Assembly: GCA_024742485.1 (NCBI GenBank)
Contig: JANSYK010000001.1
Span: 434,001-498,000 of the forward strand
DNA from: Alphaproteobacteria bacterium
Lineage (GTDB): Bacteria > Pseudomonadota > Alphaproteobacteria > Rhizobiales > Rhizobiaceae
Direction: 5' to 3'
DNA length: 64,000 nucleotides
Shown here piece by piece: positions 54,647 through 64,000 of the stretch (positions are counted from its first letter, which is position 1; every line of letters begins with the position of its first letter). The position numbers and the translations under genes are program-made. The notes under the pieces were generated by a model. The model did not search any database. It was not told the origin of the DNA and saw only the letters and a list, made by a program, of their open reading frames with translations.

Positions 54647-55511
54647 GGGACACGCTCTCCTGTTCGAAAGTGTCATCGGAGGTGTTGTTTCCGCGCCTCA
54701 GATAGATCGGTGCGAAGGGCAGTTCCTGGCGCATTTCCAGCCGCCCTTCCCGAACCATTTCAAGCGAGGCGGCAAAGGAACTCGCCATGACGGTTGCCCG
54801 TTCCTTGGGGTCGCAGAGATAACGCACCAGAAACTGATCGAGTGCAGTCCAGTCCTGCAGGTCACCGATCATTTTTTGCAAAATGACGCGCGCATCACCG
54901 AGCGACCAGACGACGCGCTTGGAAATGGTGACCTGCGTCGTCGATTGGCGGTGCCTTAGCGAGGCATAGGAGCTCAAAAGATCATAGAGCGAGGCGGTAA
55001 ATTCGGATTTTCGCGAGATCACAACCGGTTCCGGATCGCCTCTGGCAAACACATCGCGGCCGAGTCGGTTCCGGTTGATCAAACGGGTTGCCGCATCCCG
55101 CATCGCTTCCAGGCGCTTGAGCCGGAACGCAAGTTGAGCGGCTAGTTCCTCTCCACTGGGTTCGTCGCCATCGGCCTTTTGTGGAATCAGCAGCTTTGAC
55201 TTCAGGAAAGCGAGCCAGGCGGCCATCACCAGATAGTCGGCAGCAAGTTCCAGCCGAAGCCGACGGGCCTTTTCGACGAATTCAAGATATTGCTCGGCGA
55301 GCGCCAGGACGGATATACGCGCCAGGTCAACCTTTTGCGTACGCGCCAGGTGCAACAACAGATCCAAAGGCCCCTCGAATCCGTCTATATCGACAACAAG
55401 CGCGGGTTCGCTGAGCCCCCGTTCCCCGGATTGGCCGTTTTCCCACAGCTTGTCCATCGGCGCCTTATCGGCAGCCGTCACTTCCGTCAGCCTGTTGACC
55501 GCACCTGCCAT
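54639..55511 (-). CDS. scpA: Segregation and condensation protein A (kleisin)
   Basis: 290 residues. FEGPLDLLLHLARTQKVDLARISVLALAEQYLEFVE is the kleisin N-terminal helix; a C-terminal winged helix binds the SMC head. Overlaps scpB. Confidence 0.94.
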   Translation of the reverse strand: MAGAVNRLTEVTAADKAPMDKLWENGQSGERGLSEPALVVDIDGFEGPLDLLLHLARTQKVDLARISVLALAEQYLEFVEKARRLRLELAADYLVMAAWLAFLKSKLLIPQKADGDEPSGEELAAQLAFRLKRLEAMRDAATRLINRNRLGRDVFARGDPEPVVISRKSEFTASLYDLLSSYASLRHRQSTTQVTISKRVVWSLGDARVILQKMIGDLQDWTALDQFLVRYLCDPKERATVMASSFAASLEMVREGRLEMRQELPFAPIYLRRGNNTSDDTFEQESVSHD

Positions 55512-55559
55512 TCAATTGGCTCCTTCAGACCGATACGAGCGTCGCATGCTCATATCGCT

Positions 55560-56594
55560 CTAACCCAGATGTTCCTGGGTGTATTCAGCAACCAGTCCCT
55601 CGAATTCATGACGCAACGCTTCCTCGTTAACGGACTGTCCCTTGCCGAAAAGGGACATTACCGCTTGCGCGCGACCCTTTGCTTTATCTTGCAATACCGG
55701 CGTATTTGCGGCCACTTCGACCATTTCGCTCATCACGCCATTGCAATGGAGAATTACATCGCATCCGGCATCGAATATTGCACCGGCCTTTGTGGCGAAA
55801 TCCCCAGAAAGTGCCTTCATGGATGTATCATCGGACATCAACAGGCCATCGAAACCGATTTGTCGACGGATCACCTCCTCGACCACAAGACGAGACGTCG
55901 TCGCCGGCCCGTCCGGATCGATGGCAGCAAACACAATATGGGCTGTCATGGCCATCGGCACTGAAGCCAGCGCCTTGAACGGAACAAAGTCGGTCGCGCT
56001 CAATTCATCCCGTGTAGCGTGAACGATCGGCAATTCCTGGTGAGAATCGGCGTGGGCCCTGCCATGCCCCGGGATATGTTTGACGACAGGCAGCACTGCG
56101 CCATCCATCAGGCCTGCAACCGCCTCGCGACCGAGTTGAACGACTGTATCCGGTTCGCTCGAATAGGCCCGGCTGCCGATCACGTCATGTCCGCCCGAAA
56201 CAGGAATGTCGAGGACCGGCAGACAATCGACATTGATGCCGAAACGCGACAGGTCAAGCGCGTGCAGCCTCGACATGAGCCAGGCCGCCCGCAGACCGGC
56301 CTTCTCATCTTTTGAATACACCGAGCCAATGGCCGAGGCTGGTGGATAGGCCGGAACCACAGGAGGTCTGATCCTCTGAACCCTCCCGCCTTCCTGATCG
56401 ATCAGCACCGGCGCATCGTCAATCCCGACGCAGTCGCGCAGATCGGACACCAGATCCTTGATCTGGTTTTCATCCGAAATGTTTCGTGCGAACAGAATGA
56501 AACCCCACGGACGCTCGGCCCTGAAAAAGGCCCGTTCGTCATCCGATAGCGTTAATCCGCCGCATCCAAGGATCATCGCTTTTGATTCGTCCAT
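55560..56594 (-). CDS. nagZ: Beta-N-acetylhexosaminidase (GH3)
   Basis: 344 residues. Cytosolic glycosidase of peptidoglycan recycling, removing GlcNAc from anhydro-muropeptides. GH3 motifs: IDQEGGRVQR, KHIPGHGRAHADSHQELP (catalytic His loop) and MSDDTSMKAL (Asp nucleophile). ATG 56594 (MDESKAMILGCGG) chosen; the frame is open for 26 more codons. Upstream of scpA and downstream of the SPOR gene, in the usual order. Confidence 0.94.
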   Translation of the reverse strand: MDESKAMILGCGGLTLSDDERAFFRAERPWGFILFARNISDENQIKDLVSDLRDCVGIDDAPVLIDQEGGRVQRIRPPVVPAYPPASAIGSVYSKDEKAGLRAAWLMSRLHALDLSRFGINVDCLPVLDIPVSGGHDVIGSRAYSSEPDTVVQLGREAVAGLMDGAVLPVVKHIPGHGRAHADSHQELPIVHATRDELSATDFVPFKALASVPMAMTAHIVFAAIDPDGPATTSRLVVEEVIRRQIGFDGLLMSDDTSMKALSGDFATKAGAIFDAGCDVILHCNGVMSEMVEVAANTPVLQDKAKGRAQAVMSLFGKGQSVNEEALRHEFEGLVAEYTQEHLG

Positions 56595-56702
56595 GACGGA
56601 ATCATACACACGGGCTACAAAATGCACAGCCCCACACGCCTTGCCGACCGCAGACGCGGTGTTCAACGTCAAATTAGGATCAATGGATGGACGAGTTGTG
56701 AA

Positions 56703-59273
56703 TCAGCGGGCAACAAAACAACTGCCACCAGCTGCCTTATACTGATTGCACAATTGGGTTGCCTGAGCCTTCGAACCGGCCGGAATACGAACCCGGTAGA
56801 AGATACCGCGGTTGGTGATATTGGCCCGCTGGATACTCACGCCTCTTCCGCCAATAATCGAAGCATATCTGCGCGACAGGTTTCTGTAGGATTCCTGGGC
56901 CCCGGCTTCAGTCGGCTGCGAAGAGATTTGCATCACCCACCCACCTGGATTGTTGGTTGGTGCGCTACCGGCAAGATTACCTTGGTCATTGACCGCTTCG
57001 ACGACCTCAACCGGCTGCTGGGCCGGCCTTGCCGATGGGACCGGCGCCGATGCCGCAGGCTGTGCTGTTTCCGTTGCAGTCGATGCTACAGACTGTGTGT
57101 TTGCGGTCTGGCCACCAGGCTTGGATCCCGGCACGGGAACGACACCGGTGTTGCGCAAATCCGACTCGATTGGCGGAAGAGCGGCATCCTCACCCGTCAC
57201 TGTGGAGGATCCCGACGTCTGGTCGGTCGATGTCGACGCGACCTGCGTCGAATCGGCTTCCGGTGCGGCCGTCACCGGTGTGGGGTTGGCGGCAGAAGAG
57301 GTGCTGTTGGCGGGCGCAAGCGCCACGGTCCTCGGCGCACCGTCGCCTGTCGCCGCATCTCCATTTGAGGATGATGAACCGGTGTCGGAACCAACGTTTG
57401 CGGCCGTATTCGTTTCACTTGTCACGGTGGGCTCAGCAGGAGTTTCCCGCGCAACAATCGTTCCATCGGGTCTGACGACCAGGGTACGGACTTTGCGTGG
57501 CGATATTCCATTGGTTTCGGCAACAGTCGCACCATTACCGGTCTCCGTGCCGTCAGATGCGGCAAGCCGGTCCTCGGCCTTAACCGAATTCTCGCCGTTG
57601 TTGGCGCGCCCTTCCAACGGGAGGGTGTCCGGATCAAGCGTTCGTTGAACGACATCAACCGGCTCTTCGGTGGTATTGACCAGATTTTGCTCGGAGGGTG
57701 TATCCGAGTCCGTGCCGGCTACCCTGTCATAGACAGCGAGGTCCTGGTTTGGAACCGTTTTGCCGCCGGGGCTATCCGGCTTGACCTTCACCGGCTCATT
57801 GTCAGCCGCGATCACGCGCGGACCACCGGCTCCGGTATCCCCACCGAGACTGCTGTTCCAGAGATAAAATCCGGCACCGCCCACGACGAGGACGCCGACC
57901 ACTGCTGCCGCGGCAATCAGACCACGGCGATTGGAGTGATCATTGCCTGATTCAACGACAGCGTCATATTCGGGTACCGACAAATCATCGTCATCGATTG
58001 CAAACTCTTCATCATCGATCGGCACGTCGTCATAATCTTCGATGGATTCCTCGGAATACTCATCGAGATCATCGTCGGCCAACAAGCCGGCCTGATCGGT
58101 ATCGGCCATGATGTCGAAATCATCATCGATCCCGATCAATTCGGAATCCAGATCCTCCTCCGGACCAGTTGAATACTGATAGGGTTCGCTCTGGTTGAAT
58201 TCGTTCCGCATGTCCGACGCTTCTGAAGCCAGTGCGTCGAGCTCCTCTTCCAAAGGCAGTCCGAATTCCGGCTCCGCGGGAGCCGCTGGAACTTGCTCTT
58301 CCGGCTCCAATTGCGGCACGTCCAGATCGACCATTGCCTCCGGAATATCATCAGCTTCAGCGATGCTGGACGGATCAAAGGGAACGTCCCTGGGGCCAGC
58401 CGCAGCCTCGGCCGCTTCCGCTTCCACATCAATCATCTCCGCCAGCAGCAAATCGTTCACATCAGCGGTTAAATCATCATCAGAAGCGACGTTCGGCATC
58501 GTTGCTTCCGGCATCGATACATCCGGACTGGTCGCTTCGGGAATGGCCGCTTCTATGTTTTCCTCAAAGGCCTTGTAGGCAGAGGCCATCTCCTCGCTTT
58601 CCTTGATCGGCTCGGCAGGCAGCACCGGTTCCGGGGTCAAGGAGGGTCGATTATCCAAAGTCGGCGCGGGTCCGCTTTCCTCCAACGCGGAAAAAGCAGC
58701 CTGGAGCTCCGCTTCGAGGCTGGCCGCGGAGGATCCTGCAGGTGTTGTCTTGGCGCTGGGCCACGCGCCTGCAGAGGCGATGTCCGGTGATGCGACCGGC
58801 GGACTGACATCGGCCACTGCGTCCTGTGCAATGGCATCCGGTTTGGCTTCCATTTGCAAAAAGGCGGGTTCATCAGCCGGCTCGGAGGGCGATTCCGTTG
58901 ACGCGTCAAATGGCGTGTCAAAAAAACTCGGACCGGAGGACAATTGTTCGCTCACATCCGGCTCTGGAGTCACACCAAAGGAAGATTCGGGCAGCGCTGC
59001 CTGCTCCACTGGCGCACCTGTCTCGTCCGGAGTTTCGATCTCCAGTTCGCGCAGCAGTTCTCCCTCAAGGTCGAGACCAGTGTCGGTGCCCGCGGACAAC
59101 GGCTCATTCACGAGCGGCTCACTCGACACGGGCTCACTTGCCGTGTCATTTTCACCAGCCTTGTCTTTGTCGTCTTCAAAGCCGACGATACGCGCCAATT
59201 CGGCAAACGGATCGTCATCCTTGGGATCCGTCTCCGCCTGTCTGCGTGCGTTGCTAATCGGGTTGTCGGCCAT
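56703..59273 (-). CDS. SPOR-domain membrane protein
   Basis: 856 residues. An acidic disordered cytoplasmic half (about 1-445, rich in Glu, Asp, Pro, Ser), one transmembrane helix (GLIAAAAVVGVLVVGGAGFYLW, about 447-470), a periplasmic Thr/Ala/Pro-rich linker, and a C-terminal SPOR domain (about 780-856, GGWVMQISSQPTEAGAQESYRNLSRR) that binds denuded septal glycan. Probably a division-associated protein; the long acidic N-half is unusual in size. It lies between argS and nagZ as in related genomes. Confidence 0.88.
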   Translation of the reverse strand: MADNPISNARRQAETDPKDDDPFAELARIVGFEDDKDKAGENDTASEPVSSEPLVNEPLSAGTDTGLDLEGELLRELEIETPDETGAPVEQAALPESSFGVTPEPDVSEQLSSGPSFFDTPFDASTESPSEPADEPAFLQMEAKPDAIAQDAVADVSPPVASPDIASAGAWPSAKTTPAGSSAASLEAELQAAFSALEESGPAPTLDNRPSLTPEPVLPAEPIKESEEMASAYKAFEENIEAAIPEATSPDVSMPEATMPNVASDDDLTADVNDLLLAEMIDVEAEAAEAAAGPRDVPFDPSSIAEADDIPEAMVDLDVPQLEPEEQVPAAPAEPEFGLPLEEELDALASEASDMRNEFNQSEPYQYSTGPEEDLDSELIGIDDDFDIMADTDQAGLLADDDLDEYSEESIEDYDDVPIDDEEFAIDDDDLSVPEYDAVVESGNDHSNRRGLIAAAAVVGVLVVGGAGFYLWNSSLGGDTGAGGPRVIAADNEPVKVKPDSPGGKTVPNQDLAVYDRVAGTDSDTPSEQNLVNTTEEPVDVVQRTLDPDTLPLEGRANNGENSVKAEDRLAASDGTETGNGATVAETNGISPRKVRTLVVRPDGTIVARETPAEPTVTSETNTAANVGSDTGSSSSNGDAATGDGAPRTVALAPANSTSSAANPTPVTAAPEADSTQVASTSTDQTSGSSTVTGEDAALPPIESDLRNTGVVPVPGSKPGGQTANTQSVASTATETAQPAASAPVPSARPAQQPVEVVEAVNDQGNLAGSAPTNNPGGWVMQISSQPTEAGAQESYRNLSRRYASIIGGRGVSIQRANITNRGIFYRVRIPAGSKAQATQLCNQYKAAGGSCFVAR

Positions 59274-59336
59274 ACTGTCCACTCGTGTGCGTAGAGCATT
59301 AAAACATGCCAGTACAATGTGGGCAAAAGGTGACGC

Positions 59337-61097
59337 TTAGCGCATCTCAACCGGAGCATTGGTACCGGTAATCGATAGTCCCGATCTCAAAACGGACGCA
59401 ACGGCTTTCACCAACCCGAGTCTGGCCAGGCTCAATTCTGGATTTGTATGGTTAATAAACCGTAATTCTGTGGAATCTTTGCCTTTATTCCAATGGGCAT
59501 GAAAGGCACTCGCCACATCATAAAGGTAGAAGGCAACCCTGTGGGGCTCCCGGAACTTTGCCGCGGCTTCGACAACACGCGGGAACGCGGCCAGTTTGGC
59601 GACCAGTTGAATCTCGCTCTCCTCAATGATGCGATCGACGACTTTTTTCGACAAATCGACCGAATCAATATCGACGTTCGGGAACATCTCCCGGGCCTGT
59701 CGAAACACCGAATGGCAGCGCGCATGGGCGTATTGCACATAGAAAACCGGATTGTCCTTGGATTGCTCCGTCACCTTTGCAAAATCAAAATCCAGCGGCT
59801 CCGAATTCTTACGGTAAATCATCATGAACCGGACGGAATCGCGGCCAACCTCATCAACCACATCCCGCAACGTCACGAAGTCTCCCGCCCGTTTGGACAT
59901 GCGCACGGGCTCGCCATCCCGGTACAATTTGACAAGTTGGCACAAGAGGACCGTCAGTTTGGAGCGCCCCTCGGAAACCGCCGCGGCGACGGCCTCCAGC
60001 CGCTTGACATAGCCGCCATGATCGGCGCCGAGGACATAGATCATCTCATCGAAGCCCCGCTCGAATTTGTCCCGGAAATAAGCGACATCGGCTGCAAAAT
60101 AGGTATAGGATCCATCCGACTTTATCAGCGGCCGGTCCTGATCATCTCCAACTGCCGTCGATTTGAACAGCGTTTGCTCGCGATCCTCCCAATCCTCGGG
60201 TACCTGTCCCTTCGGCGGTGGCAATTTTCCCTTGAAAACATGGCCCTTGAACGTCAGGTCGTTGATGGCCCCACGGATCAGCTTGCCGTCATCGGCATGA
60301 AGCTGGCGTTCCGAAAAGAACACATCGTGCTTGATGTTGAGAGCCGCAAGATCGTCACGGATCATCGACATCATGGCATCGATCGAGTGGTCCTTGACGA
60401 TCGGCAGCCATTCGGCCTGCTTCATGCTCCGTAATGTCTCGCCGAATTCCTCTGCCAGCGCCGCTCCGACCGGGACCAGATAGTCACCGGGATAGAGATC
60501 AGCCGGAATGTCGCCAATATCCTCTCCGAGCGCCTGCCGGTAGCGCAGATACACCGAGCGAGCGAGCACATCGATCTGTCCACCGGCATCGTTGATGTAG
60601 TATTCACGCGTAACGTCGTGCCCGACAAAATCCAGCAGGTTGGCGACCGTGTCTCCGACAACGGCGCCACGGCAATGGCCGACATGCATCGGCCCGGTCG
60701 GATTTGCAGAGACATATTCGACATTCACGGCCCCGGTCTGACCGGGTGTTCCGCGACCGAACCCATCACCGCTTTTGATGATGGCAGCCAACGTTTTCTG
60801 CCAATAGGCCGGTGACAGCTTCAGATTGATAAATCCGGGCCCGGCCACGGAAATGGAGGTGATATCATCATCTTGCTCCAGCACCCGGCAAAGATCTTCA
60901 GCAAGTGCCCGCGGATTGGTTCCAAGACCCTTTGCCAGGACCATGGCGGCATTGGTAGACAGATCGCCGTGGCTTTGGTCGCGTGGCGGTTCAACGCCAA
61001 CGCGCTCAAAACTGACATTCCCAGCCTGTTCCTGCACGCATTTCAGTGTTTGAAGTGCGTTAACAACGCGCTTCTCGAAGTCTTTGAAAAGATTCAT
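59337..61097 (-). CDS. argS: Arginyl-tRNA synthetase
   Basis: 586 residues, class I. HIGH-like motif in [18 protein letters not shown] and KMSKS-like motif [12 protein letters not shown]-terminal Arg-tRNA-synthetase additional domain; C-terminal DALR anticodon-binding domain. ATG 61097 ([11 protein letters not shown]) matches the family; ATG 61106 is possible. 80 bases downstream of dgt. Confidence 0.95.
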   Translation of the reverse strand: MNLFKDFEKRVVNALQTLKCVQEQAGNVSFERVGVEPPRDQSHGDLSTNAAMVLAKGLGTNPRALAEDLCRVLEQDDDITSISVAGPGFINLKLSPAYWQKTLAAIIKSGDGFGRGTPGQTGAVNVEYVSANPTGPMHVGHCRGAVVGDTVANLLDFVGHDVTREYYINDAGGQIDVLARSVYLRYRQALGEDIGDIPADLYPGDYLVPVGAALAEEFGETLRSMKQAEWLPIVKDHSIDAMMSMIRDDLAALNIKHDVFFSERQLHADDGKLIRGAINDLTFKGHVFKGKLPPPKGQVPEDWEDREQTLFKSTAVGDDQDRPLIKSDGSYTYFAADVAYFRDKFERGFDEMIYVLGADHGGYVKRLEAVAAAVSEGRSKLTVLLCQLVKLYRDGEPVRMSKRAGDFVTLRDVVDEVGRDSVRFMMIYRKNSEPLDFDFAKVTEQSKDNPVFYVQYAHARCHSVFRQAREMFPNVDIDSVDLSKKVVDRIIEESEIQLVAKLAAFPRVVEAAAKFREPHRVAFYLYDVASAFHAHWNKGKDSTELRFINHTNPELSLARLGLVKAVASVLRSGLSITGTNAPVEMR

Positions 61098-61177
61098 ATG
61101 TTCCATCCGGGAGACGTCGCCGGCTCGTCGGTCCACGTGGTGGACGCTGAGGCGAGTGGCCGCTGATGAGAGCGCGT

Positions 61178-62392
61178 CTAGCTTAAATCGGGTGTTTGGT
61201 CAAACAAAGCCTGATGTTGCTCAATGGCGAAATTGTCGGTCATTCCGGCCAGGTAATCGGCCACTCGGCGCGCCAGGGCACCTTCATCCAGATTTCGGGA
61301 TCCTGAAGACCATTGCCCACCCATCAGATCCGGATTGTCCCGATAGGCTGCAAACAGATCCGTCACGATAACAGCCGCCCTCTCGCGCACCCGCATGACC
61401 TCTGCGTGGCGGTACATGTTTTTGTAGAGAAAGGCTTTGATCTCCTTGTCCGCCCGCATCAACTCGGATGAGAATTTGGCTATCGTACTGTCGGCACCGC
61501 GAACCTCATCGGCACTCTCCGGCTTGATTTCCTTCAACGCCGACTGTGCTGTTTCAATGACGTCCTCCACCATCGCCGTGATCTGGCGGCGCATGATTTC
61601 ATGGATAACGCGGCTCTGCTCCAGCTTCGGATAGTTTTTCCGAACGGCCTTCAACAGCGAAAAGAGAAACGGCACATCCTCCAACATTTCCAGCGTCAAG
61701 AGCCCGCCGCGCAATCCATCATCAATGTCGTGCGTATTGTAGGCGATGTCATCGGCGATGGCTGCAACCTGTGCCTCAAGGCTCGCAAAAGTCGCCAATT
61801 GAAGATCATGGGTGGCGCTGTAATCGGCTATCGGACGGGGAACAATCCCGTCCAGAGCCCGGCCATCCGGACCGACCAGCGGTCCATTGTGCTTGACCAG
61901 CCCTTCCAGGCATTCCCAAGTCAGATTCAGGCCATCGAATGTCGGGTAGCGCTGTTCCAGCGCGGTAACAATGCGCAGTGACTGAGCATTGTGATCAAAC
62001 CCACCATGCGCCGACAACAGCCGGTCCAGAACATCTTCACCAGTGTGGCCGAACGGCGTATGGCCGAAATCATGAACGAGTGCCACCGCCTCGGCAAGAT
62101 CTTCATCCAGCCGAAGCGCACGGGCCAGTGCCCGGGCGATCTGGGCCACTTCAATCGTGTGGGTCAACCGTGTCCGGTAATGATCCCCTTCATGGGCCAC
62201 GAAGACCTGGGTCTTGTGTTTCAGGCGGCGAAAAGCCGTTGTGTGGATGATCCGGTCACGATCCCGCTGAAACGGCGAACGCGTCGGGCTTGGCTCTTCC
62301 GGGTAAAACCGCCCACGGCTGAGGGCCGGGTCGCTGGCCCATGGCGCACGGTCACCAGCACCAAATCCGAGCAGGTTTGTATCCAACCCCAT
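61178..62392 (-). CDS. dgt: dGTPase-like HD-domain triphosphohydrolase
   Basis: 404 residues. HD phosphohydrolase metal site in [14 protein letters not shown] and [15 protein letters not shown]. Hydrolyses dNTPs to the nucleoside and triphosphate. The N-terminus ([27 protein letters not shown]) is the family signature. It is of the shorter type-2 (non-E. coli) class. Confidence 0.93.
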   Translation of the reverse strand: MGLDTNLLGFGAGDRAPWASDPALSRGRFYPEEPSPTRSPFQRDRDRIIHTTAFRRLKHKTQVFVAHEGDHYRTRLTHTIEVAQIARALARALRLDEDLAEAVALVHDFGHTPFGHTGEDVLDRLLSAHGGFDHNAQSLRIVTALEQRYPTFDGLNLTWECLEGLVKHNGPLVGPDGRALDGIVPRPIADYSATHDLQLATFASLEAQVAAIADDIAYNTHDIDDGLRGGLLTLEMLEDVPFLFSLLKAVRKNYPKLEQSRVIHEIMRRQITAMVEDVIETAQSALKEIKPESADEVRGADSTIAKFSSELMRADKEIKAFLYKNMYRHAEVMRVRERAAVIVTDLFAAYRDNPDLMGGQWSSGSRNLDEGALARRVADYLAGMTDNFAIEQHQALFDQTPDLS

Positions 62393-62496
62393 AGTTCCGT
62401 CTTCCCCGTTGACGTGGCCGGTCGATCTTCATACCTATAAGGCAACACCGTGAATTCAAAATCTCACCGGATCTTGACCCCGGCATGGAGGTTCAA

Positions 62497-62829
62497 ATGG
62501 CAATGAATGAAGTGACCCTTTCTGAAGCGGCCGCCCGCCGTATCGCCGATATTCTGGCGTCTGAGGCCGGGAAATCAGCATTGCGGGTTTCCGTCGAAGG
62601 CGGCGGCTGCTCAGGTTTTTCCTACAAGTTCGATCTCGCGGACCAGCCAGACGAAGACGATATCGTGCTTGAACGCGGCGATGCCCGTGTCCTGATCGAT
62701 TCGCTGTCTCTGGTCTATATGGGCGGCTCGGAAATCGATTTCGTCGACAATCTGATGGGGCAATCCTTCCAGATCAACAATCCGAACGCCGTCGCGTCTT
62801 GCGGCTGCGGCACGAGTTTCACAATCTGA
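62497..62829 (+). CDS. erpA: A-type iron-sulfur carrier protein (ErpA/IscA family)
   Basis: 110 residues with Cys38, Cys102 and Cys104 as cluster ligands (GGGCSGF and CGCGTSF). Delivers Fe-S clusters to apoproteins. Start at ATG 62497 with GGAGG 5 bases upstream. ErpA rather than IscA is favoured because no isc or suf gene adjoins it and this position between dgt and xthA is typical of the Rhizobiales ErpA-like gene; the distinction is not certain. Confidence 0.9.
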   Translation: MAMNEVTLSEAAARRIADILASEAGKSALRVSVEGGGCSGFSYKFDLADQPDEDDIVLERGDARVLIDSLSLVYMGGSEIDFVDNLMGQSFQINNPNAVASCGCGTSFTI

Positions 62830-62839
62830 CGGACCATCC

Positions 62840-63643
62840 ATGAAAATTGCCAGCTGGAACATCAACGGCATCAAGGCCCGCCTTGATAATCTACTCAGCT
62901 GGCTGGAAGACAGTCAGCCGGATATCGCCTGCCTTCAGGAGATCAAGTCGGTTGACGAGAATTTCCCGCGTGAGCCGATCGAAGCCCTTGGATACCATGT
63001 GGAAACCCATGGGCAGAAAGGTTTCAACGGTGTTGCGCTTCTGTCGAAGGTCAAGCCGGACGAGGTCAATCGCGGATTGCCGATGCTGACACCGTCAGAC
63101 GAACCGGACGAACAGGCCCGGTTCATGGAAGGCGTGTTCAGCGTCAAGGGCGGTGTTGTTCGTGTTGTTTCCCTTTATCTGCCAAACGGGAATCCGGTCG
63201 ATTCGGAAAAATTCCCCTACAAGCTCAACTGGATGAAACGGCTGGAGAAGTGGGCCGCGGATCGCCTGGTTCTGGAAGAACCATTGATACTGGCCGGTGA
63301 CTACAATGTCATTCCCGACCCGTTGGATTGCTACGATCCGGCTGACTGGGAGGGTGATGCGCTATTTCGCGAGGAGAGCCGCTCGGCATTTCGCCGCCTG
63401 GTTCAGCTTGGTTTTACCGAAACGATCCGCAACACGACCGATATGGATAAGACCTACACGTTCTGGGACTATCAGGCCGGCGCCTGGCCCAAGAACAACG
63501 GCATCAGGATCGATCACCTGCTTTTGTCACCGGAAGCGGCGAACAGGCTCAGTGCCGGCAATATTGAAAAACATGTTCGCGGATGGGAAAAGCCATCCGA
63601 TCATGTCCCGGTCATCGCCCACCTCGATTTCGAGGCGGCGTGA
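62840..63643 (+). CDS. xthA: Exodeoxyribonuclease III
   Basis: 267 residues of the AP endonuclease/exonuclease III family: MKIASWNINGIKARL, CLQEIKSVDENFP (metal Glu), GDYNVIPDPLDCY and the C-terminal GIRIDHLLLSPE, SDHVPVIAHL (catalytic Asp-His). Removes abasic sites and 3' blocks in base-excision repair. 10 bases after the Fe-S carrier gene; ends near the convergent ExoR-like gene. Confidence 0.95.
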   Translation: MKIASWNINGIKARLDNLLSWLEDSQPDIACLQEIKSVDENFPREPIEALGYHVETHGQKGFNGVALLSKVKPDEVNRGLPMLTPSDEPDEQARFMEGVFSVKGGVVRVVSLYLPNGNPVDSEKFPYKLNWMKRLEKWAADRLVLEEPLILAGDYNVIPDPLDCYDPADWEGDALFREESRSAFRRLVQLGFTETIRNTTDMDKTYTFWDYQAGAWPKNNGIRIDHLLLSPEAANRLSAGNIEKHVRGWEKPSDHVPVIAHLDFEAA

Positions 63644-63663
63644 TTCCGAAAGCGTCTTTTTGC

Positions 63664-64000
63664 TCAGTTGGAGCCCTTGGTCAGCATATTCTCGGCCAGC
63701 GCCATTGCCGTGCGCCGATCGGCTTCACCGGCAACTGAAAATGCCTGTTCCTGGATCGATCTGATCCATTCGCGGTCGGAGGTTGGTGCACGCTCCAGCG
63801 CGACGGTCATATAGGCAAGTCCGCGGACCGTGTGGCCTTCCTGGAAAATCGTGTCGCCGAGAAGGGCTGAAGCACCCGGATGCCCCGCCTTGCGCGCCCG
63901 GTTGAGCCATTTCTTTCCCTGGCGTAGATCGGACTTGCCGCCCTCGCCCAGCAGAATCATGCGGCCGAGTTGAAATTGCGCCTCGGGTATACCGAAAACC
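63664..64000 (-). CDS. exoR: ExoR-like Sel1-repeat protein (N-terminal part outside window)
   Basis: The visible 111 residues are the C-terminal end of a Sel1/TPR-like repeat protein (AQFQLGRMILLGEGGKSDLRQGKKWLNRARKAGHPGASALLGDTIF). In Sinorhizobium, ExoR is a periplasmic repressor of the ExoS-ChvI two-component system that controls succinoglycan and motility, and the same convergent neighbour xthA is found there. The signal peptide and first repeats lie beyond the right edge, so the assignment rests on repeat type and context. Confidence 0.7.
   Translation of the reverse strand, partial: VFGIPEAQFQLGRMILLGEGGKSDLRQGKKWLNRARKAGHPGASALLGDTIFQEGHTVRGLAYMTVALERAPTSDREWIRSIQEQAFSVAGEADRRTAMALAENMLTKGSN

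Overview
The window is a stretch of alphaproteobacterial chromosome, most likely from the Hyphomicrobiales (Rhizobiales), near the Phyllobacteriaceae or Ahrensiaceae type of genome. The evidence is the housekeeping gene order (nagZ-scpA-scpB-tatABC-serS-surE-pcm-nlpD, yajC-secDF, argS-dgt, xthA next to an ExoR-like gene), a fused SecDF, class I PHA synthase, a double cold-shock protein, DUF1127 micro-proteins with CCTCCTCCC-loop RNAs, and NDUFS4-, NDUFAF3- and NDUFAF6-like complex I proteins. No rRNA genes and no CRISPR array were seen. There are four tRNA genes: Arg(TCT), Pro(TGG), Glu(TTC) and Leu(TAG).

Layout. 1-1958: the edge of an integrated element (NusG-like gene and a truncated ORF), an IS481-family insertion and tRNA-Arg, whose 3' end faces the element. 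1991-8701: core genes (complex I accessory subunit, tRNA-Pro, DUF192, cold shock, glyoxalase I, M15-like lipoprotein, tRNA-Glu, recJ, glpX). 9103-11310: a small HxlR/OsmC/methyltransferase cassette lying between glpX and hom. 11380-20493: hom, an alaC-like aminotransferase, a lipoprotein, phaC, sfsA, map, radC, tig. 20829-23781: an accessory block of LysR regulator, periplasmic binding protein and DUF6282 protein. 24193-25514: tRNA-Leu, then two CCTCCTCCC-loop RNA clusters and two DUF1127 genes. 25759-28031: trmFO and a dienoyl-CoA isomerase-like crotonase.

28069-40057 is the main accessory region. It holds a tightly coupled eight-gene minus-strand operon: Rieske oxygenase reductase, alpha and beta subunits, acyl-CoA ligase, a thiolase-like protein lacking the catalytic Cys, a zinc-ribbon/OB (DUF35)-SDR fusion, a cyclase-family hydrolase and an SDR. 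A MarR regulator is divergent from it and a DctPQM TRAP transporter follows. The same palindrome (ATGAATTTTCATAT core) lies before the oxygenase operon/marR and before dctP, so import and catabolism of an unidentified, probably aromatic or cyclic, carboxylate look co-regulated. The thiolase-like/DUF35 pair suggests side-chain retro-aldol cleavage rather than thiolysis.

40133-64000 is core again: an unknown membrane protein, NDUFAF6-like and NDUFAF3-like complex I assembly proteins, secDF-yajC, a DUF815 ATPase, nlpD, pcm, surE, serS, tatCBA, an orphan ABC ATPase, scpBA, nagZ, a SPOR protein, argS, dgt, an A-type Fe-S carrier, xthA and the 3' part of an exoR-like gene.

All functions are read from sequence features and family knowledge; no searches were run. 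Start codons are chosen by eye from ribosome-binding sites, overlaps and family N-termini.
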